Shown: positions 16,865-26,548, numbered from the stretch's first letter. The stretch is 64,000 nt of DNA from UBA4742 sp963773335 (GCA_963773335.1 CAVZAT010000006.1:248001-312000); one strand, 5' to 3'. Numbers and translations: made by a program. Notes: generated by a model not told the origin, from the sequence alone.

Positions 16865-19800
16865 TCAGTCGAGGTTGGCGAAGATGGCGCTGACCACGTC
16901 CTCCTGCTCCTGCAGGTGGATGGCGTGGCTGCCGGTGGCCGGCGATCCCGATTCGGACCGGCTCTCGCGATGGATCCAGTGGTCGCTGTGGGCCTCGAAC
17001 AGCCGGCCCTTGATGGCGTTCCAGGGGCCCATGTTCTCGGGTTCCTCCTGCAACCAGAAGATCTGGTCCGCGTTCGGGTACCGCGCCACCACGCCGCGCC
17101 ACCGCCTCGAACGGGCCAGGGGAAGAGCTGCTCCACCCGGGCAATGGCCACCGGCGCACCGAGCTGGTCGCGGGCGTCGAGGGCGTCGTAGGCGACCTTG
17201 CCCGAGCACAGGACGATCCGTCTCACCGCGTCGGGGTCGCCCACCCGGGGATCGTCGAGGACCTCCTCGAACGAGCCCTCGACCAGCGCCTCGATCGGTG
17301 AGCGCGATGCCTTGGCCCGCAGGAGCGACTTGGGTGTGAACACCACCAGCGGCTTGCGCACGGTGCGGCGCATCTGGCGCCGCAGCAGGTGGAAGAACTG
17401 GGCGGCGGTGGTGGCGTTGCACACCTGGATGTTGTCCTCGGCGGCCAGGGTCAGGAACCGCTCGATGCGACCCGACGAGTGCTCGGGGCCCTGGCCCTCG
17501 TAGCCGTGGGGCAACAGGAGCACCAGCCCCGAGGTCTGTCCCCACTTGTCCTCGGCGGCCACCAGGTACTGGTCGACGATGATCTGAGCCCCGTTGAAGA
17601 AGTCGCCGAACTGGGCCTCCCAGATGACCAGGGCGTCCTTGTTGATCACCGAGTACCCGTACTCGAATCCCAGGGCGGCGTACTCCGACAGCAGCGAGTC
17701 GTAGAGCCAGAATTGCGCCCCGTCTGCCGCCAGCGGTGCCAGGGGGTTGTGCTCCAGACCCGTCTGGTAGTCGACCAGCACGCCGTGGCGATGCGAGAAG
17801 GTCCCCCGTCGCGTGTCCTGACCGGCCAGGCGCACGGAGGTGCCTTCGTAGAGCAACGAGCCGTAGGCCATGGCCTCGCCGAGTGCCCAATCGACCTGGC
17901 CGGACTCGAACATCTTGTGCCGTGTCTCGAACTGGCGGGCCAGCTTCGGATGGATCTCGAAGCCGTCGGGCACCGTCTCGAGTGTGGTGAAGATGGTGTC
18001 GATCTCGGCCCGGCTGATGCCGGTGGAGACGTGGGGCAGCACGCCCAGGGCCGGCGGCGCGGGCTTGGCCCGCGTGCCCACCGGCGGAGCATGCTGGCGC
18101 GTCTCCTCCAACGCGCTCTGCAGGCGATTGCTGAAGTCGTCGAGCGCAGCCTCCGCATCCTCCAGGGAGATGTCGCCCCGCTTGACCAGTGCTTCGGTGT
18201 AGAGCTTGCGCACCGAGCGGCGGGCGTCGATGCGCTTGTACATCAGCGGCTGGGTGTAGCTGGGGTCGTCGCCCTCGTTGTGGCCGTGGCGGCGATAGCA
18301 CACCATGTCGATGACGACGTCCTTGTTGAACGCCTGGCGGTAGGCGAACGCCATCTGGGCCACCCGCACGCACGCCTCGGGATCGTCGCCGTTGACGTGG
18401 AGGATCGGGGCCTGGACCATCTTGGCCACATCGGTCGGGTACTCCGACGAGCGGGCCGAGTCGGGCGGGGTGGTGAAGCCGAGCTGGTTGTTGATGATGA
18501 GGTGGATGGTGCCGCCCACGCGGTAGCCCTTGATGAGCGACAAGTTGAGCGTCTCGGCCACCACCCCCTGACCGGCGAAGGCGGCGTCGCCGTGGATGAG
18601 GATCGGCAGCACCGGGTACTCACCGGGCGGGTCGATCAGGTCCATCTTGGCCCGCGCCATGCCCTCGACCACCGGGTCGACGGTCTCCAGGTGCGAGGGG
18701 TTGGCCGCCAGCTCCACCTCGATGGTGTGGCCGTTGCGGCTCACGAACTTGCCGGTCTGGCCCAGGTGGTACTTGACGTCACCCGAGCCCTGGGTGGACT
18801 CGGGGTCGACGTTGCCCTCGAACTCGGTGAAGAGCTGCTCGTAGGACTTGCCCACGATGTTGACCAACACGTTGAGCCGGCCCCGATGGGCCATGCCCAT
18901 GACCACCGAGTCGAGGTGCGTGTCGGCCGCCGCGCTGATCACGGCGTCGAGGATGGGGATGGCGCTCTCGGCGCCGTCGATGCCGAAGCGCTTCTGGCCC
19001 AGATACTTCGTGGCCAGGAAGCGCTCGAGGGCCTCAGCCGCGTTGAGCCGGCCGAGGATGTGGCGTTGGTCGTCCGAGTCGACCACCACATTGGCCCCTT
19101 CGACCTGACGCTGGATCCAGGCCTTCTCGGTCGGCTCCTGGATGTGCATGTACTCGATGCCGATGGTGCGGCAGTAGGCGTCGCGCAGCAGGTGCAGCAA
19201 CGAACCCAGAGCCATGCGGTCCTGCCCGCCGATGCCGTTGGTGAGGAACTCGCGATCGAGGTCCCAGATGGTCAGGCCATAGGTCTCCGGCGCCAGCTCA
19301 GGATGCATGACCGGCTCCTCCGACGCCAGCGGGTCGAGATCGGCGATGAGGTGGCCGCGCACCCGGTGGGCGTTGACCAGCTGGTCCACCCGCATCTGCT
19401 TCTCGAGCATGGCCGTGGTGTGGTCGACCGGGTTGACGTCCCGGCGCCACTTCACCGCCTCGTAGGGCACGCCCACCGACCGGAAGATGTCGACGTAGAA
19501 GTCGTCGGCCCCGATGAGCAGCTCGTGCACCCGCTGGAGGAACAGCCCCGACTCAGCGCCCTGGATGATGCGATGGTCGTAGGTCGACGAGATGGTGATG
19601 ATCTTGGACAGGCCCAGGGTGGCCAGGGTGGCCGGATCCGCACCCTCGTACTCGGTGGGGAACCCCAGGGTGCCCACGCCCACGATGGTGCCCTGCCCGG
19701 GCATCAGGCGCGGCACCGACTGCAGGGTACCGATCGTGCCGGGGTTGGTCAGGCTCACCGTGACGCCGGCGAAGTCGTCCGCGCTCAGCTTGTTGGCGCG

Positions 19801-20466
19801 GACCTTGCGGATCAGGTCCTCATAGGCGGACCAGAAGCCACGGAAGTCGAGGGTGTCGGCGTCGCGGATGCAGGGCACCACCAGGGTCCGCCCTCTGGCG
19901 CGCTCGACGTCGACGGCCAGCCCGAGGCCGATGTGGTCGTGGTGCACGACGCGGGGCTTGCCGTCGTCACCGGCCGCGAAGCTCGAGTTCATCACCGGCA
20001 TGGTCTCGGCGATGGCCCGGACCACGGCATAGCCGATGAGGTGGGTGAAGCTGACCTTGCCGCCGCGGGTCCGGCCCAGGTAGCCGTTGATGATGGAGCG
20101 GTTGACCTCTAGCAGCTTGGCCGGAACCTCCCGGAAGCTGGTGGCCGTGGGCACATCGAGGCTGGCGGCCATGTTGGTGGCGATGAGCGCGGCCGCGCCG
20201 CGCAGCGGTTCGCCGGCCTCAGTGGCCGGTCGGGCCGGAGCGGGGGATGGGGCCGCCGGGACTGGAGTGGGAGCTGGGGCCGGAGTCGGTGGAGTCGGCA
20301 GGGACGGGGCGGACGGGTTGGCCGGGGCGGAATCGGGGCGGTAGTCGGCGAAGAACTCGTGCCAGCTCCCGCTGACCGACGAAGGATCAGCCAGATATTG
20401 CTCGTACATCTCGTCGACCAGCCAGGCGTTGGGCCCGACCTGGTCGGCAGCGGGATCGCTCTTCAC
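16865..20466 (-). CDS. kgd: Multifunctional 2-oxoglutarate metabolism enzyme Kgd (E2-E1 fusion); C-terminal frameshifts
   Basis: Actinobacterial fusion of an E2-type succinyltransferase domain to a thiamine-dependent 2-oxoglutarate decarboxylase/dehydrogenase E1, active in the TCA cycle. GTG 20466 gives the family start KSDPAADQVGPNAWLVDEMY, followed by a Pro/Ala linker, the E2 core (SFREVPAKLLEVNRSIINGY, DHRIIQGAESGLFLQR), then E1 (MGMAHRGRLNVLVNIVGKSY, GDAAFAGQGVVAETLNLS, CYRRHGHNEGDDPSYTQP). Expected length is about 1,200 residues as in mycobacteria. Around 17083-17123 the frame shifts, apparently twice, before resuming at VVARYPNADQIFWLQEEPEN and ending at 16865. Such a damaged but conserved ending suggests sequence error rather than loss. 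Confidence 0.92.
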
Positions 20467-20589
20467 GACGGTCCATCCTACCGGCGGGTCGGAGGGCTCC
20501 GGAGGGCTCCGGTCCTCGTCACCGTCGTGGCGAGCCCGGTCAGCTCCTCGGCATCGAGCCCAGACAGCCGCCGGCCGGGCACGGCAAAC

Positions 20590-21096
20590 ATGACGGCGTC
20601 GTCGTCGCTCTGGGCGAGGATCGATTCGGAACCGGAAGGCGCACATGTTGGCGCCCTCGCCGGTCACTACTTCCCCGATCCCGACGTCCTGCACCTTCCG
20701 GTCTTCCAGGCGACGATCTGCCCGCAGGTGGTCCGGGCCTTCGGCCAGGTCTTCGCCGACCACGAAGGGGTGGAGATCTCCGGGGCGCTGCACTTCGGAG
20801 GGCGGTTGCGGGTGCACACCCTGATGCTCGAGCTGCACCCTGATCTGATCGGCCCGAGAGACGATCCTCGAGTGTCGGGCGTGGTCCGGTCACTGATGTC
20901 GGGCAAGGTCCAGTACCGTCCGCCATCGAGCCAACGCTACGGGATCCAACCCGAGCACGTCCCGTCGTAGGTGGTGCCCTCGCGGCCGGGTGACCTGATC
21001 CTGCTCAATTTCCGGACTGTTCACGCCACCTTCGGTGGCCGGCCCGGGCGCCGGCTCATCACCATCGACTACAGGGACGCCGCCCGTCCTTCGTGA
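20590..21096 (+). pseudogene. 2OG-Fe(II) oxygenase-like (phytanoyl-CoA dioxygenase-like) gene interrupted by an in-frame TAG
   Basis: One frame reads as a plausible protein from about 20590 (start unclear) to a TAG at 20968-20970, and the same frame continues after the stop as PSRPGDLILLNFRTVHATFG then GRPGRRLITIDYRDAARPS to a TGA at 21094-21096. The segment after the TAG resembles the C-terminal sheet of phytanoyl-CoA-dioxygenase-like enzymes, with a distal histidine and a following arginine. The upstream half (GALHFGGRLRVHTLMLELHP) fits a jelly-roll but lacks an obvious HxD. It may be a true nonsense pseudogene or a base-call error. Family assignment is tentative. Confidence 0.5.
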
Positions 21097-21144
21097 ACCG
21101 TCCGACCTGACCGGGGCATCGGGCGCGCCACTAGGGTCGGGCGG

Positions 21145-21918
21145 GTGCGCATCGCCACCTGGAACGTGAACTCGCTCAAGGCCCGGATCGACCGCGTCGA
21201 GGAGTGGGTGGCCCAGGTCCAGCCCGACGTCTTGTGCCTCCAGGAGACCAAGCTGGCCGACGACGCCTTCCCCGCCTTGACCTTCCAGGCCCTCGGGTAC
21301 GAGAGCGCCCACCACGGGTTCGGTCAATGGAACGGAGTGGCCATCTTGTCCCGGGTGGGCATCACCGACGTGGTCGCCGGATTCGATGACGAGGACCCGC
21401 CCGATCCCGACGCCCGTCTGGTGTGGGCCACCTGTGGCGGGGTGCGCATGGCCAGCGCCTATGTGCCCAACGGCCGGGCCCTCACCGACGATCACTACCA
21501 GTACAAGCTGTCCTGGCTGGCTCGGCTGCGCGACCTGCTCGATCACCACGACGATCCGACCCGCCCGCTGGCCATCTGCGGGGACTTCAACATCGCCCCG
21601 GACGACCGAGACGTCTACGACCCGGCCGAGTTCGTCGACGCCACCCACACCAGCGCGCCGGAGAGGGAGGCCCTGGTCCGGATCGAGGAGTGGGGTCTCG
21701 AGGACGTGTTCCGGCGTCACTACGACGCCGGCGGCCTGTTCTCGTGGTGGGACTACCGGGCCGGCAACTTCCACAAAGGCAAGGGCATGCGCATCGACCT
21801 GATCCTGGCGTCGGCGCCGCTGGCCGAGCGTTCGGCCAGCGTCCTCATCGACCGCAACGCCCGCAAGGGCAAGTCGCCCAGCGACCACGCGCCGGTGGTG
21901 GCCGACTTCGACCTTTGA
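21145..21918 (+). CDS. xthA: Exodeoxyribonuclease III (AP endonuclease)
   Basis: Mg-dependent AP endonuclease and 3'-5' exonuclease of the EEP fold for base-excision repair, 257 residues. Motifs in order: MRIATWNVNSLKARIDRV with the metal-site Asn, CLQETKLADDAFP with the catalytic Glu, the central Tyr/Asp/Asn region ICGDFNIAPDDRDVYDP, FSWWDYRAG, MRIDLILAS, and the final SDHAPVVADF with the catalytic His. The GTG start at 21145 matches family N-termini exactly. The four-copy 29-bp hairpin repeat starts 12 nt after its stop, in the same orientation. Confidence 0.94.
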   Translation: MRIATWNVNSLKARIDRVEEWVAQVQPDVLCLQETKLADDAFPALTFQALGYESAHHGFGQWNGVAILSRVGITDVVAGFDDEDPPDPDARLVWATCGGVRMASAYVPNGRALTDDHYQYKLSWLARLRDLLDHHDDPTRPLAICGDFNIAPDDRDVYDPAEFVDATHTSAPEREALVRIEEWGLEDVFRRHYDAGGLFSWWDYRAGNFHKGKGMRIDLILASAPLAERSASVLIDRNARKGKSPSDHAPVVADFDL

Positions 21919-21930
21919 GGGCGGCGGCCG

Positions 21931-22046
21931 CTCGACTGACCGCAAGGTCGGCCATGAGCCTCGACTGACCGGGAGGTCGGTCATGAGCCTCGACTGACCG
22001 GGAGGTCGGCCATGAGCCTCGGCTGACCGCGAGGTCGGCCATCAGG
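21931..22046 (+). repeat. 29-bp tandem repeat, four head-to-tail copies, each a GNRA-loop hairpin plus a tiny ORF
   Basis: Copies start at 21931, 21960, 21989 and 22018 with no spacers. Each contains CTGACC-GNRA-GGTCGG, able to form a 6-bp stem (one G-U pair) closed by GCAA, GGGA, GGGA and GCGA loops respectively, all of them GNRA tetraloops on the plus strand. In copies 1-3 the 3' stem arm (AGGTCGG, GGGAGG-like) is followed by ATG AGC CTC G(A/G)C TGA, a four-codon minigene with the possible ribosome site inside the hairpin. Copy 4 has lost the ATG (ATC). The array fills the gap between xthA and a thioesterase gene. Confidence 0.92.
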
Positions 22047-22064
22047 CTGGGCCATCATGTGGGC

Positions 22065-22913
22065 ATGACCGAACCTGCCGAAGCCGAGCCTCGTCCCCCC
22101 ACGCCGGGCCCTAGCCCCGGCGGCCCGATGCCGGCCGTGGACGCGGCGGAGGCGGCGGCGCGTGCCGAGTACGCCCGGACGGTGCTGACCGGTCGCTGGC
22201 AGGAGCCCGCCCCCGACGAGATGACGTCGCGGCGGGTGGAGATCCGCCGGATCGCTGATTCGATGCGCATCATCATGGAGCGCCTGGTGGCCACCGCCGC
22301 TCCCACCGAGTCCATCATCGAGGTGGCTGACCAGTTGGCCCGCGCCGCCCTGGCCTTCGACCACTGGCCCCACGGCTCGCTGTACGAGGGGTTCGCCGAG
22401 GCGGCCAACGCCGGCGGCGACCCGCATGCCATGTTCGAGTTCAGTCCGCTGATCGGGCGGGCCAACCCGCTGGCCCCACCCATGCGGCTGCTCGACATCG
22501 ACGGGGTGGTCCACGGGCAGGTCACGTTCGGGTCGGCCTACGAGGGCCCGCCCGGGTGCGTGCACGGCGGCTACGTCGCCGCCGCCTTCGACGAGCTGTT
22601 GGGTGCCACCCAGTCGCTGTCGGGCCATCCGGGCATGACCGGGCGGCTCACCGTGCACTATCGCTCGCCCACCCCGTTGCACGCCGAACTGCACCTGGTG
22701 GGCCAGATCACCGGGGTCGACGGGCGCAAGATCTTCACCCAGGGCCACCTCTACGCCACCGATGCCGACGGGTCGTCGCGGCTGTCCGCGGAGGCAGAGG
22801 GACTGTTCATCAGCATCGAGTTCGGCCAGTTCGCGGTGCTCAAGGCACAGCGGGAGCAGTCCGAGCGCGACCGCCTCGCCGCCGAGGCCGGCCGGCCCGA
22901 CACTGGGCGCTGA
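22065..22913 (+). CDS. Hotdog-fold acyl-CoA thioesterase (PaaI-like)
   Basis: A 282-residue protein with a PaaI/4HBT-type thioesterase domain in its C-terminal half: CVHGGYVAAAFDELLGATQS contains the HGG signature and the catalytic acidic residue helix, followed by MTGRLTVHYRSPTPLHAEL. The first roughly 80 residues are Pro/Ala-rich and poorly structured; the middle has PHGSLYEGFAEA and SPLIGRANPLAPPMRL, seen in larger actinobacterial thioesterases. ATG 22065 is preferred over an in-frame GTG at 22059. It lies downstream of the hairpin array and ends 20 nt from the convergent DUF2505 gene. Hydrolysis of an acyl-CoA is inferred from the family. Confidence 0.8.
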   Translation: MTEPAEAEPRPPTPGPSPGGPMPAVDAAEAAARAEYARTVLTGRWQEPAPDEMTSRRVEIRRIADSMRIIMERLVATAAPTESIIEVADQLARAALAFDHWPHGSLYEGFAEAANAGGDPHAMFEFSPLIGRANPLAPPMRLLDIDGVVHGQVTFGSAYEGPPGCVHGGYVAAAFDELLGATQSLSGHPGMTGRLTVHYRSPTPLHAELHLVGQITGVDGRKIFTQGHLYATDADGSSRLSAEAEGLFISIEFGQFAVLKAQREQSERDRLAAEAGRPDTGR

Positions 22914-22933
22914 CGCTTGGCAGTGAAGTCGGC

Positions 22934-23425
22934 TCAGGCTTCGAGGCGAGCCGCGATGAGCGCCTGCTCGGCCGCGGCATGTTCACGCAGACCGGCAACC
23001 AGGGCGCCCTCGACCTTGCCGCCCACCAACGGCATCCGCACCCTCAGGTCACCGTCGAGGCGACGCAGGGTGGACCGGTCGCCGTCGGCCAGGTACGTGT
23101 AGCGACCCGAACACGTCAACCGATCGGCGTAGTGGTCGGGAAGCAGGCGGCTGCTGGCGGTGGCCCGGTCGAGGTCGAAGTCGAGCTGCTCGATCCAGGT
23201 GAGCTTGGTCGGGTCGATCACGGCCCGCGCCGCGGCCGGGAGGTCGCCCGTGAAGCGCTGCCGGAGGCGCAGGTGCACGTGGGCGCCGTCGATCTGATGG
23301 TCGATGACCAGGGGTGTGCCGATCTTGGGCAGACCCGACAGGGTGGGATAGAGCGCGGGGTCGGCGAACATCGCCAGGACGGTGGCCAGGTCGGCCCGAT
23401 AGCGCTGCTCGGTGGCGAATCGCAT
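22934..23425 (-). CDS. DUF2505 family protein (START/SRPBCC-like fold)
   Basis: A 163-residue protein matching the DUF2505 pattern: it opens MRFATEQRYRADLATVLAMF, continues with PTLSGLPKIGTPLVIDHQID, has the mid-strand TWIEQLDFDLDRATASSRLL, and ends in a helix over LVAGLREHAAAEQALIAARL. These proteins resemble lipid- or ligand-binding SRPBCC domains; no biochemical role is established. ATG 23425 is used because the longer reading to 23470 overlaps the uvrD2 3' end without homology. It starts 4 nt after the uvrD2 stop and is surely cotranscribed. Confidence 0.72.
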   Translation of the reverse strand: MRFATEQRYRADLATVLAMFADPALYPTLSGLPKIGTPLVIDHQIDGAHVHLRLRQRFTGDLPAAARAVIDPTKLTWIEQLDFDLDRATASSRLLPDHYADRLTCSGRYTYLADGDRSTLRRLDGDLRVRMPLVGGKVEGALVAGLREHAAAEQALIAARLEA

Positions 23426-23429
23426 TGGG

Positions 23430-25586
23430 CTAGGTCCCCTGATCGGCCAGGATGGCCAGGATCTCATCACCGAAGCGTTGCACCTTGACCGCGCCGATGC
23501 CGGGTACGGCCAGCAGTGCCGCGGCCGACGTGGGGCGCGTGGCCGCCACCTCGGCCAGCACCCGGTCGTGGAAGATCACATAGGCCGGGACGGACGCGGC
23601 CTTGGCCTGGCGGCTGCGCCAGGCCTTGAGCACTTCGAAGGTGGCCTGGGCGGCGGCATCGAGCTCGGGTGCCGTCGCGCCCGCGGTGCGCCCGGTGCGA
23701 GCCGACCGGCGAGGCTTCGCCCTGGCCGAGTCGACACGCAGCCGAGCTCGTTGAGCGGCCAGATGCGTGGACCAGTCGGCCGGCACGGTGCCGTCGCGCA
23801 ACGCCTGGGTGGCCAGCTCGACCTGATCGAGATAGGGCGAAGCGGTTCGGGTCGCGCTGCGTTCGCCGAAGGTCCGGGTCTGCGCCCAGGTGAGGCGCAG
23901 CTCCTGCTCGGCCCGGGTGATGGCCACGTAGAACAGTCGCCGTTCCTCGGCCAGCTCGTCGTCGGTGCGGGCGTGGCCGATGGGCACCAGGCCCTGCTCG
24001 AGGCCGGCCAGGTGCACGACGGGCCATTCGAGGCCCTTGGCCGCGTGGAAGGTGGCCAGCTCGACCGCGTCGCCTTGGCGGTCGGGCTGGTCGGAGCGGG
24101 CCGTCTCGCCCAGCCAGCTCACGAAGCCTGCGGTGGAGGGCCGGCTCTCGATGGCCAGGTAGTCGCGGCCCAGTCGGGCCAGGGCCTCGAGGTTGGCGGC
24201 CCGGCTGTCGGCCGCCGGCCCGGCCTGCTCGTCGAGACCCTCGAGGCCCGGTTCGACCCCGGGGTCGGCCCGATCGTGGCCCGCCCCCGACGCGGTCTGC
24301 GCCGCGGCCGTCAGGTCGGCCAGGGCCGCCGAGAGGTCGCCGGGATGGCGTTGCAGGTCGCGCAGCGCGGCCTTCACCTCGGGTTGGTCGAGCAGCCCGG
24401 AGCCACCCCGCACCCGGAAGGGGATCGACGTGCCGTGCAGGGCCTGTTCGATCACCGCCACCTGGGCGTTGGTGCGACACAGCACGGCCTGGGTGGACCA
24501 CGACCCACCAGGTCGGTGGTGGTCGCGCAGCGAGCGGGCGATGCCGTTGGCCTCGGCCTGGTCGTCGGGGTAGGTGACGATCTGGGGGATGGGGCCATCG
24601 GGGCGGTTGGCTCGCAGACCGGTCACCGACCCGTTGCCCGGGTCGGGGCGGGGGCCGGTTCGAGGCTGATCGGCGGGTGCCTGGTCGAGCGAGACGCCGG
24701 CCAGAACGGCGTTGGCCACCGCCAGGATCTGCGGGCTCGACCGATAGTTGTCGGAGAGCTGGATCGTCTCGGCCCCCGGGTGATCGTGGGCGAAGCTGGC
24801 CAGTGCCCCCGGGTCGGCGCCGTTCCATCCGTAGATGGCCTGGTTCGGATCGCCCACCACGCACAGGTCGCGCCGACCGCCCACCCAGGCGTCGAGCAGG
24901 CTGCGCTGCAGCGGGTTCACGTCCTGGAACTCGTCGACGAACAGGTGCTGGTAGCGCCACTGCAGGGTCTTGGCGAACTCGCGGTCCTCACGAAGATCGC
25001 GCCGGCACAGGCGCAGCAGGTCGTCGAAGTCGACCATGCGCCGCCGGTGCTTCTCCTGCTCGTAGCGCTGGTAGACGTCGGCCATGTCGCGGTAGGCCAA
25101 GGGTGCGCGGCGCCCGAGCCGGTGAGCCTCGGCGCCGTACTCGTCGGGCTCGATGTCGCGGGCCTTGGCCCACTCGATCTCGCTGACGATGTCGAGGCCG
25201 GACGAGCGCGCCGCGCCCGACAGGAGCCGGATCACGAAGCCGAGCTTGCGATCGAGCAGCTCGGGGGGACGGATGCCCCGATCGGCCCACCGGGCCCGTA
25301 GCTGGGCGTAGGCCACCGAGTGGAACGTGCCGGCTACCACCTGGTCGCGCAACCCCAGCTGGCGCAAGCGCGACGACAGCTCGCCGGCGGCCTTGCGGGT
25401 GAAGGTGAGGGCCAGCACGTGGCGCGGGTCGTGCTCGCCGGCCAGCGCCCGGTAGGCGATGCGCCGGGTGAGCACCCGGGTCTTGCCGGTGCCGGCGCCG
25501 GCCAGGATGGCCAGGGGCGTGGTGGGACAGATCACCGCCTCACGCTGGGCCGGGTTCAGACCGTCGAGGACCTGCTGGGCGTCCAC
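23430..25586 (-). CDS. uvrD2: UvrD2-like superfamily I DNA helicase with HRDC domain
   Basis: A 3'-5' SF1A helicase of 718 residues acting in DNA repair. Motifs: Q-motif LNPAQREAVICP, Walker A AGAGTGKTRVLTRRIAY (motif I), TFTRKAAGEL (Ia), VDEFQDVNPLQ (II), VGDPNQAIYGWNGADPG (III), LSDNYRSSPQIL (IV), TFHAAKGLEWPVVHLAGLEQG (V) and FYVAITRAEQELRLTWA (VI). After a basic linker, the C-terminus carries an HRDC-like helical domain (PAYVIFHDRVLAEVAA, LAVPGIGAVKVQRFGDEIL), the layout of mycobacterial UvrD2. It begins 44 nt from the divergent PH-domain gene. The DUF2505 gene follows directly. Confidence 0.9.
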   Translation of the reverse strand: MDAQQVLDGLNPAQREAVICPTTPLAILAGAGTGKTRVLTRRIAYRALAGEHDPRHVLALTFTRKAAGELSSRLRQLGLRDQVVAGTFHSVAYAQLRARWADRGIRPPELLDRKLGFVIRLLSGAARSSGLDIVSEIEWAKARDIEPDEYGAEAHRLGRRAPLAYRDMADVYQRYEQEKHRRRMVDFDDLLRLCRRDLREDREFAKTLQWRYQHLFVDEFQDVNPLQRSLLDAWVGGRRDLCVVGDPNQAIYGWNGADPGALASFAHDHPGAETIQLSDNYRSSPQILAVANAVLAGVSLDQAPADQPRTGPRPDPGNGSVTGLRANRPDGPIPQIVTYPDDQAEANGIARSLRDHHRPGGSWSTQAVLCRTNAQVAVIEQALHGTSIPFRVRGGSGLLDQPEVKAALRDLQRHPGDLSAALADLTAAAQTASGAGHDRADPGVEPGLEGLDEQAGPAADSRAANLEALARLGRDYLAIESRPSTAGFVSWLGETARSDQPDRQGDAVELATFHAAKGLEWPVVHLAGLEQGLVPIGHARTDDELAEERRLFYVAITRAEQELRLTWAQTRTFGERSATRTASPYLDQVELATQALRDGTVPADWSTHLAAQRARLRVDSARAKPRRSARTGRTAGATAPELDAAAQATFEVLKAWRSRQAKAASVPAYVIFHDRVLAEVAATRPTSAAALLAVPGIGAVKVQRFGDEILAILADQGT

Positions 25587-25630
25587 TGCGCCACCCTAAC
25601 CAGCCGGTGTGACACGGCTAGCCTAGGGCC

Positions 25631-26371
25631 GTGGCGTACTCGGACCTCATGTTGCGCGACAACGAGAAGCTGGTGCTCGACCTGCACCCGCACTGGTGGT
25701 ACTTCGCCAAGGCGCTGCTGGCAACGCTGCTCGCCCTCGTCCTGGCCATCGTCGTCTTGGCCCAGCGCTGGACGGGCACCTTGGGCAGCGCCGGCAACCT
25801 GATCGTGGCCCTGCTGCTGCTGGCCGGGCTGGGCTGGCTGGCCGAGCGCTACGTGCGTTGGGTCAGCACGTACTTCATCCTGACCAGCGACCGGGTCATC
25901 TACCGCGAGGGCATCTTCGCCAAGCACGGCATGGAGATCCCGCTCCAACGCATCAACTCCATCTTCTTCAACCAGCGCATGTTCGAGCGGGTCCTGGGTC
26001 TGGGCGACCTGAAGATCGAGTCCGCGTCCAAGACCGGCGCCGAGGTGTTCGACGACATCCGCCGCCCCGAGCGGGTCCAGCACGAGATCTACTCGCAGAT
26101 GGAGGCCCTGGAGAACCGGGGCTATGACCGCATCGGCCAGCAGATCACCCAGGCGCAGTCCCACGCCGGGGCGCCCACGCCTCAGGCTGAAACGCCCCAG
26201 GCCCCGCCTCCCCAGGGTGCGCCGGCACCCCCGGGACCATCTGCACCGCCGGCCGCGCCGACGGCCTCGGTGGCCGACCGGATCGCCGAGTTGCACCGCC
26301 TGCACACCCAGGGCGCCATCACCGACGCCGAGTTCGAGGCCAAGAAAGCCCAGCTCCTCGATCAGTTCTGA
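25631..26371 (+). CDS. PH-domain (bPH2/YdbS-like) membrane protein with C-terminal SHOCT motif
   Basis: A 246-residue protein. Two hydrophobic helices (residues about 20-65: WYFAKALLATLLALVLAIVV and NLIVALLLLAGLGWLAERYV) precede a bacterial PH-like domain with the family segment TSDRVIYREGIFAKHGMEIP and LQRINSIFFNQRMFERVLGL GDLKIESAS. A Pro/Ala-rich linker follows, then a short SHOCT domain ADRIAELHRLHTQGAITDAE FEAKKAQLL at the very end. GTG 25631 is the only sensible start. Function is unknown; SHOCT domains are thought to mediate oligomerisation. Divergent from uvrD2. Confidence 0.82.
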   Translation: MAYSDLMLRDNEKLVLDLHPHWWYFAKALLATLLALVLAIVVLAQRWTGTLGSAGNLIVALLLLAGLGWLAERYVRWVSTYFILTSDRVIYREGIFAKHGMEIPLQRINSIFFNQRMFERVLGLGDLKIESASKTGAEVFDDIRRPERVQHEIYSQMEALENRGYDRIGQQITQAQSHAGAPTPQAETPQAPPPQGAPAPPGPSAPPAAPTASVADRIAELHRLHTQGAITDAEFEAKKAQLLDQF

Positions 26372-26548
26372 GGTGTAGGTGGTGCCCGGGCGGATGTGGT
26401 CGTGATCTACGAGGAGGAGAACCGCGGCCGGACGCGGACGCCCTGTCCGCCGCCGGTCTCCGCCTGCCTGTCCTGCGCATCGATGCCGTGGCCGACGTCT
26501 ACCCTGCCTTGGTCCGCTTGAGGCTGCGCGGGGTTGCCTGGAGCCCGG
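26372..26548. other. Intergenic stretch with a coding-like remnant, no recognisable gene
   Basis: Between the two convergent genes, the plus-strand frame through 26440-26530 reads like ordinary protein (ALSAAGLRLPVLRIDAVADV) without an acceptable start or a complete domain; it may be the scar of a deleted gene. No hairpin followed by a T-tract is seen. Confidence 0.3.

Noticed and set aside
17389..20112. A 907-codon open frame opposite kgd
   Set aside because: Antisense shadow of the conserved kgd gene; no domain or start signal.
20359..20589. Longer N-terminus for the oxygenase-like frame from 20359
   Set aside because: The first part overlaps the kgd start antisense and has no homology.
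20968..20970. TAG read through as pyrrolysine
   Set aside because: No pylT/pylS genes are in the window and the codon is single; nonsense mutation or base error is simpler.
21931..22046. CRISPR array at the four 29-bp repeats
   Set aside because: The copies are head-to-tail without spacers and no cas genes are near.
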